In this document: positions 35,073 to 47,670 of the stretch, one piece after another
Position numbering within the stretch: position 1 is the stretch's first letter
How the letters are laid out: each line of letters starts with the position of its first letter
NCBI RefSeq assembly: GCF_954871325.1
Contig: NC_088779.1
Coordinates: forward strand, 12,650,846 to 12,714,845
DNA: 64,000 nt
From: Gordionus sp. m RMFG-2023
Lineage: Eukaryota; Nematomorpha; Gordioida; Chordodea; Parachordodidae
Direction: 5' to 3'
The notes under the pieces: model-generated
The model's input: the letters and a program-made list of their open reading frames with translations, nothing else
Database searches by the model: none
What the model was told of the DNA's origin: nothing
Made by a program: the position numbers and the translations under genes

Positions 35073-38000
35073 TAGCCTATATGTTCGTTTTATCTTTTAA
35101 AAGTTTTTCACTGGATAATTGAATTATAATTTGATTATAAAAATAAAGGGAATTGGAATATGGCGACATTTCAAAATAATTTTAATATTGATGAAATTTT
35201 ATTGAGAATTCATATCGAATTTATAATAAATTAAAAATAATAATTTTATATAAGACAATCATATTAAATTATAAAAATTTAATCATAAATTTTTGTTTAC
35301 TAATTCTGACGTATTAGTATAATTATCTATGATAATACATTTTCGAAGAATATAAAATTTGAGATAACTAATTATATTCTAAAAAATCGAATTCATTTTG
35401 AAGATTAAATCCACCCTCAAAAAAGTATCCATAGCTTGTAAAGCCAATTTAACATTTAAAATATCATAATCTTCTTATTTAATATATTTGGTTAAATTAT
35501 AAATAAAAAAAGCTGATTAACCACAGTTAAAAGTAGGCAAACCTAAAATTTTCAATTAATTTTTGTTAGAATTACTAAATCTATTTTGGATTCTAGCTAG
35601 TCTACTTCAATCAGGACAAAGGGTCTTTGTCTATTAGAATCGTTCTTGGATTGACATACAAACAAAATCGAAGTTTAATTTCTCCACCTAAAACGACTGG
35701 AACCTTGATTCCACGAGTTTCTTAATATTATGTTCTCAAAGCGAAATATAAAACCAATAAAGCAGGAATTATACTAATCTGTAATAATATTAAATAGTTA
35801 TAATTTGCATTTTTCATTTCATAGCCAAGTAAATGTCTATACCAACTGGCTAAAGTCTTTAAGATCCTTGAAATCGAAACCTCGAATTATAACCATATTT
35901 AGAGTGGGGTTAAAAGAAATTATGAGGCTATAATATATTTAATTGGGAAAATATGTATAGCATGCTCTGAAAGGGAATTAATATAATAATTGGTGCATTT
36001 ACAATCATTTATTGGATAGAGATTAGAGATTTATAGACTATCATGTTCTTGAAAATGTAAATTGATATATTTCAAAAATTAAGCAATAATAATATTTTAA
36101 CCATATTTACGAGAAAAGAAAAAAAATTAACTTTTAGTTGTTTGAATTCAAATTTAAGAATTATATGTAAATTGAGGTTTAATCTTAGAATCCATATTGT
36201 AGTAGGTATGTTTACAATTGAAATTGATAAATAAATCATAAATAAGGCCTCTTTAGAGAACCCACGATGTCGATCAAGTGAGGCGTAATTTACAATATAT
36301 AATGTTAGATTAAACAGCTACGTTATTAACAATGAATTACCGATCTATCGCCCTTATTTCGTGGTCCATGTACAAATAAAATTTCTGATTATTTTCGATA
36401 AATAAAAATCTATAACATTAGTAGGAGAAGGAGTTTATAAGTGGGGTAAAAAGGCAAACATTTATAACTTTTTCATTTTTAGAGCAAATTGTTTAAAATT
36501 TGGTCAAAGGACATACTATCTACGTACTCATAAGTCATAACCCAGCATTCAAACAATCTTGATCAAAAATAATTTATTCGCTTTTTTTACCAACCTATAT
36601 ATTTGGTATTTTTTTTGTACTAAAAGTATACCCTTTCAAATTTTATGAAATTTATAGAATGTAATCCTCAACTCTTAGGTGCCGAATAAATTTCATTAGG
36701 GGTTTCTGGTTTATATTAGAAAAAATCGGAGAAATTTTAGCTCATTCGCTAACTGGGACTATACCCCAAAAGGTAAAATAGCAAATTTATGAAGCAAGTC
36801 TTCTGGGTAAAAGACTCCACAAAATATTTTAAGTGGGTTTTCTGCCTGAGGAATTTACTCAAACCCTAATATTTTTAGAGTATGCTAATTTAAAAATAAA
36901 TTCTAGGGATGAACCATTAAGGATGACGTTATTAAATAAATGTTAAAATTTTAAATAATAATTTCTAGTTATATTACAAATTTTAAATTTGGTATGAAAA
37001 AACGTAAAAATGGCTCGTTTCAACCTCATAAAAATAGCCTCAAGCCTTCGCTCTCATTAAAAATGATATTTTCATGTTTTAAAGCACCAATTTTTTTTTG
37101 AATAATATTCTAGGTTTTTAGCATTTCTTGATTTTCATTTTTGAAAAAATATAAAGTCTATAAGTTAATTTTTGTATAAATTTTAATTGTTCCTTTTTAG
37201 GATCACAATTAAATTTTTCTAAAAATTATTTTGGTTCAAAAATTTTATATTTTTTATATAGCTTCATGAAATGCCTTTTAATTTTATACAACATTATAAA
37301 ATTTCTTATAAGTTAGAAAAAAATAAATTTTTAAACATAAAAAAATCATACAATTATAGAAATTCTAAATGTTGTCCAATTAAAAAATATGCGTTATATA
37401 ATTATATATTTTGGGCAAATAAAAATTATGCCGTATATATATTATATAATTTTATATTTTGACTAAAAATTAGTCCTTAGAGTTTATTACTTTAGAAAAA
37501 AACCTATCGCCAATCTCTACTATTTCTCAGATTTAATAAACTAATTATTAAATGTCAAATTATAAAAATGACAATACCTTTGTAGATGAATTATTATTAT
37601 CAATATTTTCAGTCATTATCCAATACTTTCATTTATATATAATATATCTTCCTAGAAATAATCTATTAGCTATAATTCTCAATTCGATTGATATAAACAG
37701 TCTTTGTTGCACCATAAATTTCGATATACAATTAATTCTTTTTTGCCTCTTTTTTTCTGGAAAAATTGCACAAATCTAATGTATCTCTTAGAAATACAAA
37801 CTAAACTTTTGAAAGTTTGCAAATTTTTATGAACACTTTATTATTTTTCTATTAAAAAAAATCTTATTTATTATTTTTGCCAATTTTTTAATTAATAAAT
37901 GTGTTTTTTAGGTTTTGGAAACCGCTTAAAAATAACACGGTTAATGTAGTGAACAAATTTTTTAAATGTCCAAAATTTTTAAATAAAACAACCAAATGTG

Positions 38001-38714
38001 TGTTATTTTTATTTATAATTATTCTCAATTTAATTGAGGGGTTTGGTCTTATCTAGTCTCGGGACTTGCTGGGGAAAATTTCTAAATAATGGGAGAAAAC
38101 AATCAAAATTTTAAAGGTTGTTTTAAATTGCTAAGCTTTCAATTATTTAGAGAAATTGTATCATTATAAAAATATATTTTCTAAGAAATCCGGAATACAT
38201 GCTAATTTTTTGAGATATAGGTTTCCCATAGCCAACTAATTTTAAGGCCATTTACTTATATATCTCTTTTTTCATAATTAAATGATCTTATATTATATAT
38301 TATATTTATAAATATTTTCTTCATATGTTTTTGATATAATAAAATTATATTATATTTATCATAGACTTACATACAGTGGTCAAAATTTTAGGTACGGCCA
38401 ACATTAAGAAAAAAATTTGGAAATATTATGGGCCCAGTTCGAAATTTTATTTTTGATTATTATACGGCCCGGACCATAATTATCAAAATTTCATTTTGAT
38501 AATTTTGGCTATTTTGCTAATTATTTTAAAGGAAAATTGAAAATATTAATAGTAAAGGAATATTAAAAGAGTAGTTATACAATTTTCCAAAATTTGATTT
38601 TTAATTTCTTTAAATTTTAAGCGCCGTTGCCTATTTATAAAAATTATACCATTTTTCGGCGTGTTTTGGAACTGGACTGGGAACGAAACCTGGATTGGTC
38701 GAGCTTGCAAGTTC
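35073..38714. other. A+T-rich intergenic DNA
   Basis: No gene, RNA or element is supported in this 3.6 kb. The short frames at 37271-37462 and 37552-37779 are Asn/Ile/Tyr-rich and featureless. Around 37900-37950 'aaccgcttaaaaataacacggtt' (words only) forms a small inverted repeat of unknown origin. Confidence 0.4.
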
Positions 38715-38723
38715 ATTTATATT

Positions 38724-39049
38724 AGTGATCTAAATCGGCCTTATTTTTTAAGCCCAGCCAAACCCTAAATTAAAATATAAATTATTTGTCTGCCCGATCC
38801 GGCCCGAATTTATTTAAATATAAAAAAATATTCTACAAATAAAAAATATTAGCGCCTTGTTCCTTGCAAGAATTTTAAAATATATCAATTTATTTGATAA
38901 AATGTAATAATATCATATTTAAATTTAAACCTGGCCGCCCCGGTCCGAATTTTTTAAAAACATTAGGCCCGACCCAACCCGAACCTAAATTAGTATTTAT
39001 AAATAGATCCGGCCCGACCTTAACCCGGGCTGTGATTTGCAGATCTCTA
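38724..39049. mobile_element. GC-rich miniature element (AGWGATCTGCA family), 326 bp
   Basis: The ends are AGTGATC and TGCAGATCTCTA. The flanks 'atttatatt' (38715-38723) and 'atttatata' (39050-39058) match at 8 of 9 positions. The arms hold 'cccggcccgacctt' and 'ggcccgacccaacccg' blocks. Same orientation as the 27279 copy. Non-coding; the 64-codon Pro/Gly frame inside it is an artefact of the repeat. Confidence 0.72.
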
Positions 39050-39058
39050 ATTTATATA

Positions 39059-39414
39059 TTTAAAATATTTATCATTTTATACAAATGATTGACCAACAGA
39101 ACAGCTAATAAAATAAAATAAATAAACATTTTTAAAATAGCTAAAATAATAACTAAATTTGCTTTCATTCCTTTACGTTTTCAGAAAAATTTAGTTTAAT
39201 ACTTTATTTTGAATAAATTTTATATTTTAAAAGGTTGACAAATAGATAATATCAAAATTTAAAATAATATTATAATTAATGATAAGCCCATAATGTTCAA
39301 CTTTAGTAATAATTATATCCATTTTTGAACTTTTGTTATAGTATTATATAAATTTAGTTTTATTATTATAATTTATATAATATATACTATAAATAATAAT
39401 TCAAATTATCAAAC
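39059..39414. other. A+T-rich spacer downstream of the GPCR gene
   Basis: Nothing recognised apart from being the 3' flank of the minus-strand receptor gene. Confidence 0.35.
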
Positions 39415-41013
39415 TCAACTCTCGTTGGTGGATGTCAACCCCGTTCTTGTTATGTATGATATATAAAATTTGTTTAATTGAAACATTAGCACAGTTCTAA
39501 TAGTAGAATTAAAAATAATATTGATGTAGACATTTATGGAATGATTGCTATACTTTAAAAAATTAACTATAATTTGAATCCTGGCAAACTTGCTTGAAGC
39601 TCCTTCCACCCAAGATTGACTTGTCATAAAAACATAAATAACATATGGTAAGTTTAATAATAAAAATTCGATGCCAATAGCTAAAGTGAGAACGTATTTG
39701 TCTAGATAAAATTTTGCAGATTTTGTGGTTTTACTATTTTGATCGTTTTTTGGATAGGATCTTATAGAAGGAGTTGTTTGGGCTGGAAGAGTAATAAATT
39801 TTGGATTTGTTTTATTATTGAACACTTTATTGATCCGATCATTAGGGCTTAAGTGGCTGGGTCTAATTTTTTGATTGACCACCGTTAAATTACTTTCAAT
39901 ATTTGTGGAAATATCTGATCCGTGCGATTTAACATTAACAGTTCTTTTAAGTTTTTTCAATTTTGCGAATACAAAAATATGGGAGAACATAATTAGTAAG
40001 GTGGGTATAAAATAGACAAGAATACTAAAAAATTTGTCATAATGAGTAGAAAAAGAATCGTAAAATTTACTCATTACAAAATAGTATGAAAATATGATAG
40101 GATTTTTTAAACGTTTAGAATCGCAAGTGACCTGAGATAATATCACGGTCGTATTTAGTTGAGAATTCTTGTTTCTAACACCTTCTTTTACATCCACATA
40201 AAATAAGTATGGCATTGAAATAAATATGGAAAAAAGGCAAATCGAAGCCATTAGTATTAGAGCGCTTTTTTTTGTTTTCTTTATCATAAAAAGATGTCCA
40301 AAAAATTGACGTATATATTTCAAATAGGCATTGTTTCTCATTCTATATTTTTGAGAGGGTTCAGTTTTGCCTTCATTTTTAAAGCGATTTTGAGTTGTCA
40401 AGTTAGCGAATCGATGTGGAAAATATATGGCCATAAATCTGCTTAAAGACAGAATCGTGGTATTCCAATTTAGGTTGGTGGCGCATACTTGTTCCACGAA
40501 GAAAGTTGCTCTAGTGCTGTATATCATAAATATTTTATTTGAAATCCCCAAATCGCGATTCGAATAGTAGAGGAAAGGGAAAAAAATGAAATTAATACAC
40601 GCGATAACATCCCACAATAGAATAGTATATATGATAATGTAAAAATGAGCTGTAGAAGCATTCATACTATTGTTTGATGGTCTGAGTGAGATATGTTCTT
40701 TCGAATGAGTTTGAAGTTGTTTGGAAGTTGTTTTAGGCATGATGATATCATCTTTGTCTAAGCGAGAAATAGTGATATTAGTATTACGATAAATGCTTTC
40801 ATCTTTGTTATGCAAAATATTTTTATTGTATTTGATTTTGGATGAGAAGAGAAAATAGAAAATATTACCTATGATACCTAAGAAGAGTAGTGGTCCCAAG
40901 AGATATACGTACATTAATATTTCCAGCCAATGTATATCCTTCTCTACATATTTATTTATAGAAACATTAGCAAAGCATATCAAAGAAAAATTGTAAACGG
41001 TTATATTATTCAT
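39415..41013 (-). CDS. class A (rhodopsin-like) peptide-type GPCR, divergent, intronless
   Basis: A seven-span receptor of 532 residues. The N-terminus has three N-glycosylation sequons (N3, N8, N16). Span 1 at about 33-56 has the conserved GN (N50); span 2 at about 123-149 has D135; span 3 at about 168-195 has C177 and ends SLSRFMAIYFPHRF, in the place of the E/DRY motif (SRF 191-193); span 4 is at 250-273; C297 in loop 2 is the disulphide partner; span 5 is at about 328-351; span 6 at 439-463 has LNLPYV (P456) and no FxxCWxP; span 7 at 478-506 has N494-VYI-N in place of NPxxY. The shape is nearest to FMRFamide-receptor-like peptide receptors of protostomes, but the ligand cannot be stated. 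Odd points are a 60-residue first intracellular loop (60-121) and an 85-residue third loop (352-436). One exon; the start at 41013 is the only ATG before span 1. Confidence 0.85.
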   Translation of the reverse strand: MNNITVYNFSLICFANVSINKYVEKDIHWLEILMYVYLLGPLLFLGIIGNIFYFLFSSKIKYNKNILHNKDESIYRNTNITISRLDKDDIIMPKTTSKQLQTHSKEHISLRPSNNSMNASTAHFYIIIYTILLWDVIACINFIFFPFLYYSNRDLGISNKIFMIYSTRATFFVEQVCATNLNWNTTILSLSRFMAIYFPHRFANLTTQNRFKNEGKTEPSQKYRMRNNAYLKYIRQFFGHLFMIKKTKKSALILMASICLFSIFISMPYLFYVDVKEGVRNKNSQLNTTVILSQVTCDSKRLKNPIIFSYYFVMSKFYDSFSTHYDKFFSILVYFIPTLLIMFSHIFVFAKLKKLKRTVNVKSHGSDISTNIESNLTVVNQKIRPSHLSPNDRINKVFNNKTNPKFITLPAQTTPSIRSYPKNDQNSKTTKSAKFYLDKYVLTLAIGIEFLLLNLPYVIYVFMTSQSWVEGASSKFARIQIIVNFLKYSNHSINVYINIIFNSTIRTVLMFQLNKFYISYITRTGLTSTNES

Positions 41014-41394
41014 TGGTTGTATCTTAGCTTTTCGTAAAATAAAAAGAGAAAATATATTTTTAAAAAATATATATATATAATTAAAAAATTAAAAGCGCTA
41101 TTGTGGCTTCTTCATTTTTCTGGCATATTTTTACATATAATTTTTACATTAAAAAAAATTTGGATTCATAATTATTATAATGAATTTTAATTTGGTTTTC
41201 AAAAAAAAAATCATTTATTTATAGATATTAACATACAAAATATTTTAAAAAAAAACTTGACATTAATATAATATTAATTTATTTAGTATTGATTTTATTT
41301 ATTATATAATTTGATAAACACTTATTAAAATATTATAGGGAGGCAAGCTTGCCATTTGAATTTAAAAAATAAAAGAATTAGATAAACAGAGTGT
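41014..41394. other. A+T-rich 5' flank of the GPCR gene
   Basis: No element recognised. It presumably holds the receptor promoter. Confidence 0.35.
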
Positions 41395-41818
41395 ATTCGT
41401 ATTTTTAAACTGGTTTAAGTTGATCTTATTATCTCGGGTCAAATATTTTTTTTAAAAAAAGGGTTCAGGTTGGGTCGGACCTATCATTTTTTTTTAAAAA
41501 AGTGGACCAGGTCGGATTGGGCTTAAAGTTGTAAATAAAATAAATACGTTTTAAAATTTGCACAAGATAAAGAAGGAGGCAATATATTTTAATTTTTTGA
41601 AGAATTATCAGAAACTCGATATTCAATATAAAAAAGTAAAACTATAATAATGAAAAAAAAATTTTTCTATGTTTAAAATATTTAGGGTCGGACTTACAAA
41701 TAATATTTACTTCGTGTCAGTTTTCGGGGCAAATAGAAAACAATTCGTGTTGTGCCTAACAAATTTTAGAAAAAAATTTGTGCTGGGTTTGAAAAATTGG
41801 TCATGATTCAGATCACTA
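41395..41818. mobile_element. decayed GC-rich miniature element (AGWGATCTGCA family)
   Basis: The right end reads 'gattcagatcacta', matching TGCAGATCACT of the 55117 copy. The inside has 'gggttcaggttgggtcggac' and 'ggaccaggtcggattgggct', arm blocks with many G/C to A/T changes. The left edge is uncertain; no target duplication recovered. Confidence 0.5.
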
Positions 41819-41929
41819 ATACGAATTAGTAATTTATAAGTCATCGTCTTCGCATTGATATTTGTATTTCTTTTGTGTTTATTTTCGGTATACTCCTTTA
41901 TGCATCATCATTGCTAAGTAAAAGCAAAA

Positions 41930-42175
41930 TTAGCCCTATTCAACCTTCCCAATAATTAAAAATTTTATTTAATCGAACTCGGGCTTCTTGCCTCCTTATT
42001 TTCCAGGGGCATATATGTAAGTGGCTTTGCCTCTTGCTCGAATATGTAACTGCGCCCTGCCTAAAAAACAAACAGTTCTTCTCAGAATTGTTTCCTTTCA
42101 TTTTTTCCCTCGTTTGATACGTTTTATTTGAAAGCTCCAAGTGTTGTTCCGCAGTATATACAACTAATAGGGCTA
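41930..42175. repeat. possible short inverted-ended element, about 245 bp
   Basis: 'tagccctatt' at the left (near 41932) and its complement 'aatagggcta' at the right (near 42164) bracket a stretch that is richer in G+C than its surroundings. It holds a 66-codon minus frame (41940-42140) with no recognised domain. Only one copy is seen, so a miniature element and a small transcribed sequence are both possible. Confidence 0.3.
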
Positions 42176-42879
42176 GTGTCTTGATATCACGTTAATATTA
42201 TATATTTTTTTAAATAACATAAAAGCATTTGTTAAAGGGGGCATGGGTTATGAATAAAATATATGGTAGATTTTTCTAAAACTTATCCTTAATTCTATCT
42301 GAGGATTCCAAATCAAAACATCTACAAGGTTTATTTTTAAATAAACCAAAAAAATAATTATCAAAAGATACGAAATGAAAAAAAGGTAGGCCAAACTTAT
42401 GAAATATGTGGGAAATGATACAAAATAGTAAGAATGAAAAATGCGGTAAAAAGTAGGAAAAATTTCAGAAATTCATAAAAAAATGACCAAATAATATGCT
42501 AAATAAGAGAAATGGAGTATAGGAACTCAAAAATATAAAGTTTCTAAAAAGCAGAAAAAATATGTAAAAGGTCTTAAGAAGCAGGCCAAATTTAAGTAAA
42601 ATTCTCTTTCTGACACAACCTTATTAGGTGGTTAATTTGGAAATAGTCTAGAGATTCCAAATCTTCACCTGAGAGTTCTGAATAAGTCGTTATTTTATAA
42701 AAATATTCACCCCATTTATTTAAGTATGTCTTAATTTTACTGAAAACAAAAATATTACAATTTATGTGACTTTAACTGAATAGAGGAGACCGGGTTATTC
42801 CCTTATTTGATTTGCATTTTCGAAATTAAATTTTAGTCATTGATAGCCTTAACTAAATGTCCGCAATGCAAGTTTTTGA
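42176..42879. other. A+T-rich intergenic DNA with one orphan pogo-type end
   Basis: 'tagaggagaccggg' at 42781 resembles the pogo/Tigger terminal repeat (TAGGGGAGACCGGGG). No partner end was found. Nothing else recognised. Confidence 0.4.
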
Positions 42880-43740
42880 CTCACAAGCCAGCCCGTCCAA
42901 TATTTTAGAAAATTTAACACGCCCTACCATAGTTATTATTATTTGAAAAACAATGAATCCACATTTTCTGGATTTACACACAATCTTCTTTGTTCAAAAA
43001 ACCTTCCAACAACGCTAAATTCGCAGAAGAAGCATTAATTGCTATTGCCAATATTTTTCTAGCTAATCTTTGGTAAATTTTTTTTCTTGCCGTTTCCACC
43101 AAAGTGGGACATCCATTTTAAGTATATCCTCTTTCTCAAGTGAGATCTTTAAATAAAAAGAGAAATCATAAATAATAAATATAAAAAAGTTATTTAAAAT
43201 TTAAATGAATTGTTTATAAATTGTAAACTAAGTTAAATAGCCTAACATCTTGCTAAATTATACAAATCAAACTCGTTAATTTAAGATTTATTATTTCCTT
43301 TCCTCTGTATCAACCTTATCTTCCCATCTGCTGTGGTTTAAGACATGGGTGCATGGATTTCAAATTTTCAATTATAAAATTTTTAGCTTTTTTCTTTATT
43401 AATCATTTCTTTTTCTTTCCCTTATGGTAGGACCACCCTCCTTCAAGAGCATTATTTGCTTCTTTTTATGACTCCAAATAATCTATTAGTGTTTTTAAAC
43501 CTTCCTTTACCATTCATCTCATTTTTTAATCATATCATATAATTGTAAAAACAAAAAAATTTCATCATACATTATATAAAACAGATGTTTTGTATTCCAT
43601 CTTATATCGATATTTTGTTCTAGCGGCTTGTTCAGATGTTTAAAGTAGCCACTTTGTTTAAAATAAGTTGTCAACAATTTTGCAATTGCTAAAATAATAT
43701 TAATCTCTAGAACATTTTCCAAAATAAAAGTTGACCTTGA
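42880..43740 (-). mobile_element. hAT transposon remnant, minus strand
   Basis: From the right, the frame at 43722-43519 reads LLTTYFKQSGYFKHLNKPLE then QNIDIRWNTKHLF, matching the hAT pattern in which a TYFK.SGL..KL..L.Q block precedes the TRWNS motif. Near 43060-42950, minus-strand pieces read LARKILAIAINASSAN and, in the next frame, FSVVGRFFEQRRLCVNPENVDSL (first 20: FSVVGRFFEQRRLCVNPENV), the hAT C-terminal dimerisation segment (LA..VL.I..SSA.SER.FS..G......R..L.PENVD.L). A frameshift separates those two pieces and stops fill the middle. It is a distinct lineage from the hAT at 26690 and 45600. Ends not found. Confidence 0.72.
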
Positions 43741-45599
43741 CTAGAATGCATTATAAGGTATTGTGTTTAAAATATGTTCTGAACAGTTTAGTCTATGTTA
43801 AATCGAATATTTGAAAAAATAAAAGGAAAATATATCTATGCATATGAATATTTTTTATTTAGCAGTATAAGATTCATCATCTCATAAAAATTAATATCCT
43901 AATAAATTAATTTTATAAAAAATTTACCCTTTCAACGCTTTTCAAACGTTGCTTCTTGGTCCGTTATAGAGTTGTCTTGGAAAAATATTATCGGGGAATC
44001 CCAAATTTTAACAATTATTTAAGAACTTTTTTCCCGGCTTTTTTTTCTTCCTGAAATTGTAAAATAAAAAAAAAATTCCAATTTTGTATTAAATGGATTG
44101 ATAGAGATATATAATCGGTTTTGGTAAAATTCTTACACCACATATTAGTAATGCATGAGCAAATATAATTTTTAATCATTTCACCAAGTTTCAGAAATAA
44201 TTCCGATCATTGCAGGCATTCGCGACGTGTCTGGTAACTGTTGTGGGGCATAGAATAATTTTAACATCCAGCCTTCCATATGTGGCACATCCACAAATTT
44301 TTTTAAAAAAATGGCTTATAAAAGTTTAATGGCAATATTTATATATAAATTTTGAAAAATGAGAATCCATGTTATATTGTATTTTCTTAAATATATTTAT
44401 AAAATACCATGTGATATATATTACCTCGCATTTACTTTATTTACAAATAGCATTGATCATTCTGTTTAATTTCTATGCTCTTAAATCATTTTTTGCAATA
44501 AAACCTTCCAAAAAACGTATGTACGATTATAGATTTACCAAGAACGAACCGAATAGATACCACTTAATATGAAAATTTTTTTTTATTTGATATTTTTATG
44601 AATACTCTAGAAAGTTTCGTTTATACATTCATTTTATTTATAAAAGTAGACAGACATTATTATCATAATTACTTAAAATATATCAAGTATATTATATTTC
44701 AAAAGATACGTGTTTTTTAAATTATATAGTTTTATTTTACACACTAAATAAGTGGTTTCCAAACAATTATATTTAATTTTTTTTACATGTATTTTATAAA
44801 TCGTCGACGCTACATTTGTCCTTTGAATAATTTATATATATAATGAATGTTCCGATATTATAAATACATATATTTCAAAAGATAAACTTTCATAAATCTT
44901 TTTTGTCTATCCTTATCATTTGTAAATAAATGACTGAAAATACTGGTTTTCTTTACCATATGTTTTTAATAATTTTAACCTTTTTTTAAACATAATTTAC
45001 CTTTTATTAAAATTTATTTTTATATATTACTTTGGGCTAATTTTATGTATATAATAGAGGCGGGCCGGGCTGGGCCGAAAATATTTTCTTGGTTATGCCG
45101 AAAACGCCTTTGTTTTCATATCGTTGGTGCGTGGCCTACGCAGAAATTTCTTTCATATTTTATACCTTTTTATTCTAATAATTGGTCAACATCACTGTTG
45201 TAATTTTTTAAATGGCAATCAGGATTTTGATGCATTCTTATTTTCTACATATTCTAAAATCATAATTATATTGACGTCATTTTAAAATGTAATCAATCAA
45301 AAATCTAAAATTAAGTTAGTATTATAATGTAACAGTAAATAATAAAAATAAAATATCATTTGAGTGGTTTTTGGTTTCATGCACTTAAAAAGAGATAATA
45401 AAATAATTTCCATAAATTCTGATAAATTTTATAGTAATTGTTGCTTAGAAAAGTCTATTGTAGACAATGATTGATTCAAATAATCCCTTTTCACAGTACA
45501 TTTTTTTTAAAATATTTTTTCTCATATTAAGCCAAAATATTTAATAAGTTAAAATATATGTTTTATGAAATATAATCTAGCTATAAAATTTAAAACATT
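43741..45599. other. A+T-rich intergenic DNA
   Basis: No gene supported. A short GC-rich block 'ggcgggccgggctgggccg' at about 45059-45077 is a scrap of the GC-rich family. The frame at 44369-44572 is hydrophobic and featureless. Confidence 0.4.
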
Positions 45600-47670
45600 T
45601 TAATCAACATTAGCACACGAAATTTGTTGAAACACTTGGCTTCTGATCATAATATTAAAGAAGATACTTCATCAAAATTGCAAGATTTAAAAAAATATTT
45701 TATATCCAAACCAAATTTCCAGACAAATTCTAAAACCTCTAAAAAATGGTTTCTAGCAAAAAACTATGTGTTATTATGTTGTGCTGGCTTATTATCTTTT
45801 CAATAAATTTCATAGCCATGCCAACACTATGATTACACATAGATTTTATGATTTGAATAATATTGGATAATTGCATATTCATTTGTTCTATCCATTTCTG
45901 TATCTGGGTAGATTTACAACCGAGAATGAAATTTTAACAAATTTATTTCTTACTGATAAATTGTCCCTAATTTGTTATCTAATATAAATTAAAAATACAT
46001 TGATTTTTGTTATAAATTTCAAAATACTTATTAGAAATATCAAGTTATAAATTCTAATTCTGATTTGCAAGACGCAGTAACACTAAACTCTACTGCTCAT
46101 AGTGATGTTTACCTATCATTAAAAATACATGTATAAGAACAAATTAACTCAGGGCCAAAATTTTGCTCAATTACATTCGATATGTGGGCAGATCAATACA
46201 GAAGAAGAAACTATATTACATTTACACTTCATTTAATAAATGATAATTTTGAAATGATTTACTTTACTTTAGCAACTCATTTATATAACCCAAAAATATA
46301 CAGGTGAGACTATTTTAACTGAAATTGATAAAATAGAAGAGATATTTAATTTAAAAAATAAAAAAAATACAAATGGTCTCAGATGCTGAGCTAATGTTAG
46401 AAAGGGTGTTTGATTAGGTGAATATGAATACCATTTATGTTTGGGTCATGGTAAAACAATCTGGTTTCAGTAGATGGTATTAAAAAGGTATACCCTTTAT
46501 TGAAAATCTCATCAAAAAAATTAGAAAAATTATTACTGCTTTAAGATATAAAACTGCAGAGGTTTAATTTGAATTTGATGCTCAAAGAAAATGTCTAGGT
46601 ACAATAGATCTAACATCAGACATGTTAGAACTTGAAGCACTGAACCATACCAAGGTACCCGTTTTTAAATTGGCAATTCCAATGATAATACTAACAATAA
46701 TTTTACGCATATGAAAACCTTAAAATTAAATGTCCCAACCATGTTGGCATATATATTAATTATGCTAGAAAGCATATGTATCTGGATTATATAAGAATTT
46801 AATTAATAATGTTTTGAAAAGAATTGGGAAACACTTTCTCAAATTATCAAACTATGAATTTGATCTGATAGAAAAACTATTTTCATTTCTTTCAAAATTT
46901 AAAGAAACTGTCGAATTTCTTTCAGAACAAAAAGGGCCTACGTTAAACTTGGCGTTTCTTAGAAGTGAAATTGAAACACTTTTAATAGTAAATAATAGTG
47001 ATAGTTCTGAAATCATTTCATTTAATGAAAATATGCTAAAAAATTTCCCGTTGTTATTTGCAAGTAATAATAAATAAGTATATATTCATTTTTTTAATTT
47101 ATTTTTTATTTAAAAAATTATCTTGGTATTGGCTTCTCTTTTAGATCCAAAATTTCAAACATTAACATTTGTGTCAAAATATATAATAGAGCAAAATTGC
47201 TCAGCTTAGGAATTTATAATATAACATCTTAAACTTATAGAGAATTACGATATGTAGTAAATATAACTATTGTTGATAGTGAAATTATTAAATTCATGTT
47301 ATTTGACAAAATTGGCAAATAAACATTCAACAAATTACGATATGTAGTAAATATAACTATTGTTGATAGTGAAATTATTAAATTCATGTTATTTGACAAA
47401 ATTGGCAAATAAACATTCAACAAATACAAACACAAATCATCATTCCATGTGAGGTGACTTAGAGCAAGAATGTCACATTCTTCTTGGAAAACGACATTCA
47501 CAAGATATGGATGTTCTAAATTTTTGGAAAGAAAGGAAAAGTGATACTTACCAATCTTTCCAAGCTCGCCAAAAAATTATTTGTATTCGGCGACTAGCCT
47601 ACCCAATAAAAGAGTTTTTTCTACCGATGGGTTGATGTTGAATTTAAGGAAAAATCTTTATACATGAAAA
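45600..47670 (+). mobile_element. BED-finger hAT transposon remnant, nearly full span
   Basis: Pieces appear in the right order. LLKHLASDHNI (45624 on) is the end of a BED zinc finger. CSITFDMWADQYRRRNYITF then TLHLINDNFEMIYFTLATHL (about 46160-46290) is the catalytic-core start typical of hAT (FT.D.WTD..RR.SY....H.I). LKLSNYEFDLIEKLFSFLSK and FKETVEFLSEQKGPTLNLAF (46814-47077) form the helical insertion domain. FWKERKSDTYQS and SFQARQKIICIRRLAYPIKE, with the neighbouring frame, give the C-terminal dimerisation region (47510-47660). Several stops and frame shifts interrupt it, and a 90-bp tandem duplication (47243-47422) lies in the 3' part. Inactive. Terminal repeats were not found. Confidence 0.78.
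47243..47422. repeat. perfect 90-bp tandem duplication
   Basis: The 90 bases from 47243 ('aattacgatatgtagtaaat...') are repeated base for base from 47333. The copy boundaries share 'caaattacga'. Identity implies a very recent duplication, or a duplicated assembly join, inside the decayed hAT element. Confidence 0.95.

Noticed and set aside
38894-39088. 64-codon frame rich in Pro, Gly and Arg
   Set aside because: It is generated by the repeated 'cccggcccg' arms of a miniature element, not a proline-rich protein.
47235-47501. 88-codon minus frame containing an internal repeat
   Set aside because: The protein repeat is only the 90-bp DNA duplication read through on the wrong strand of a hAT remnant.
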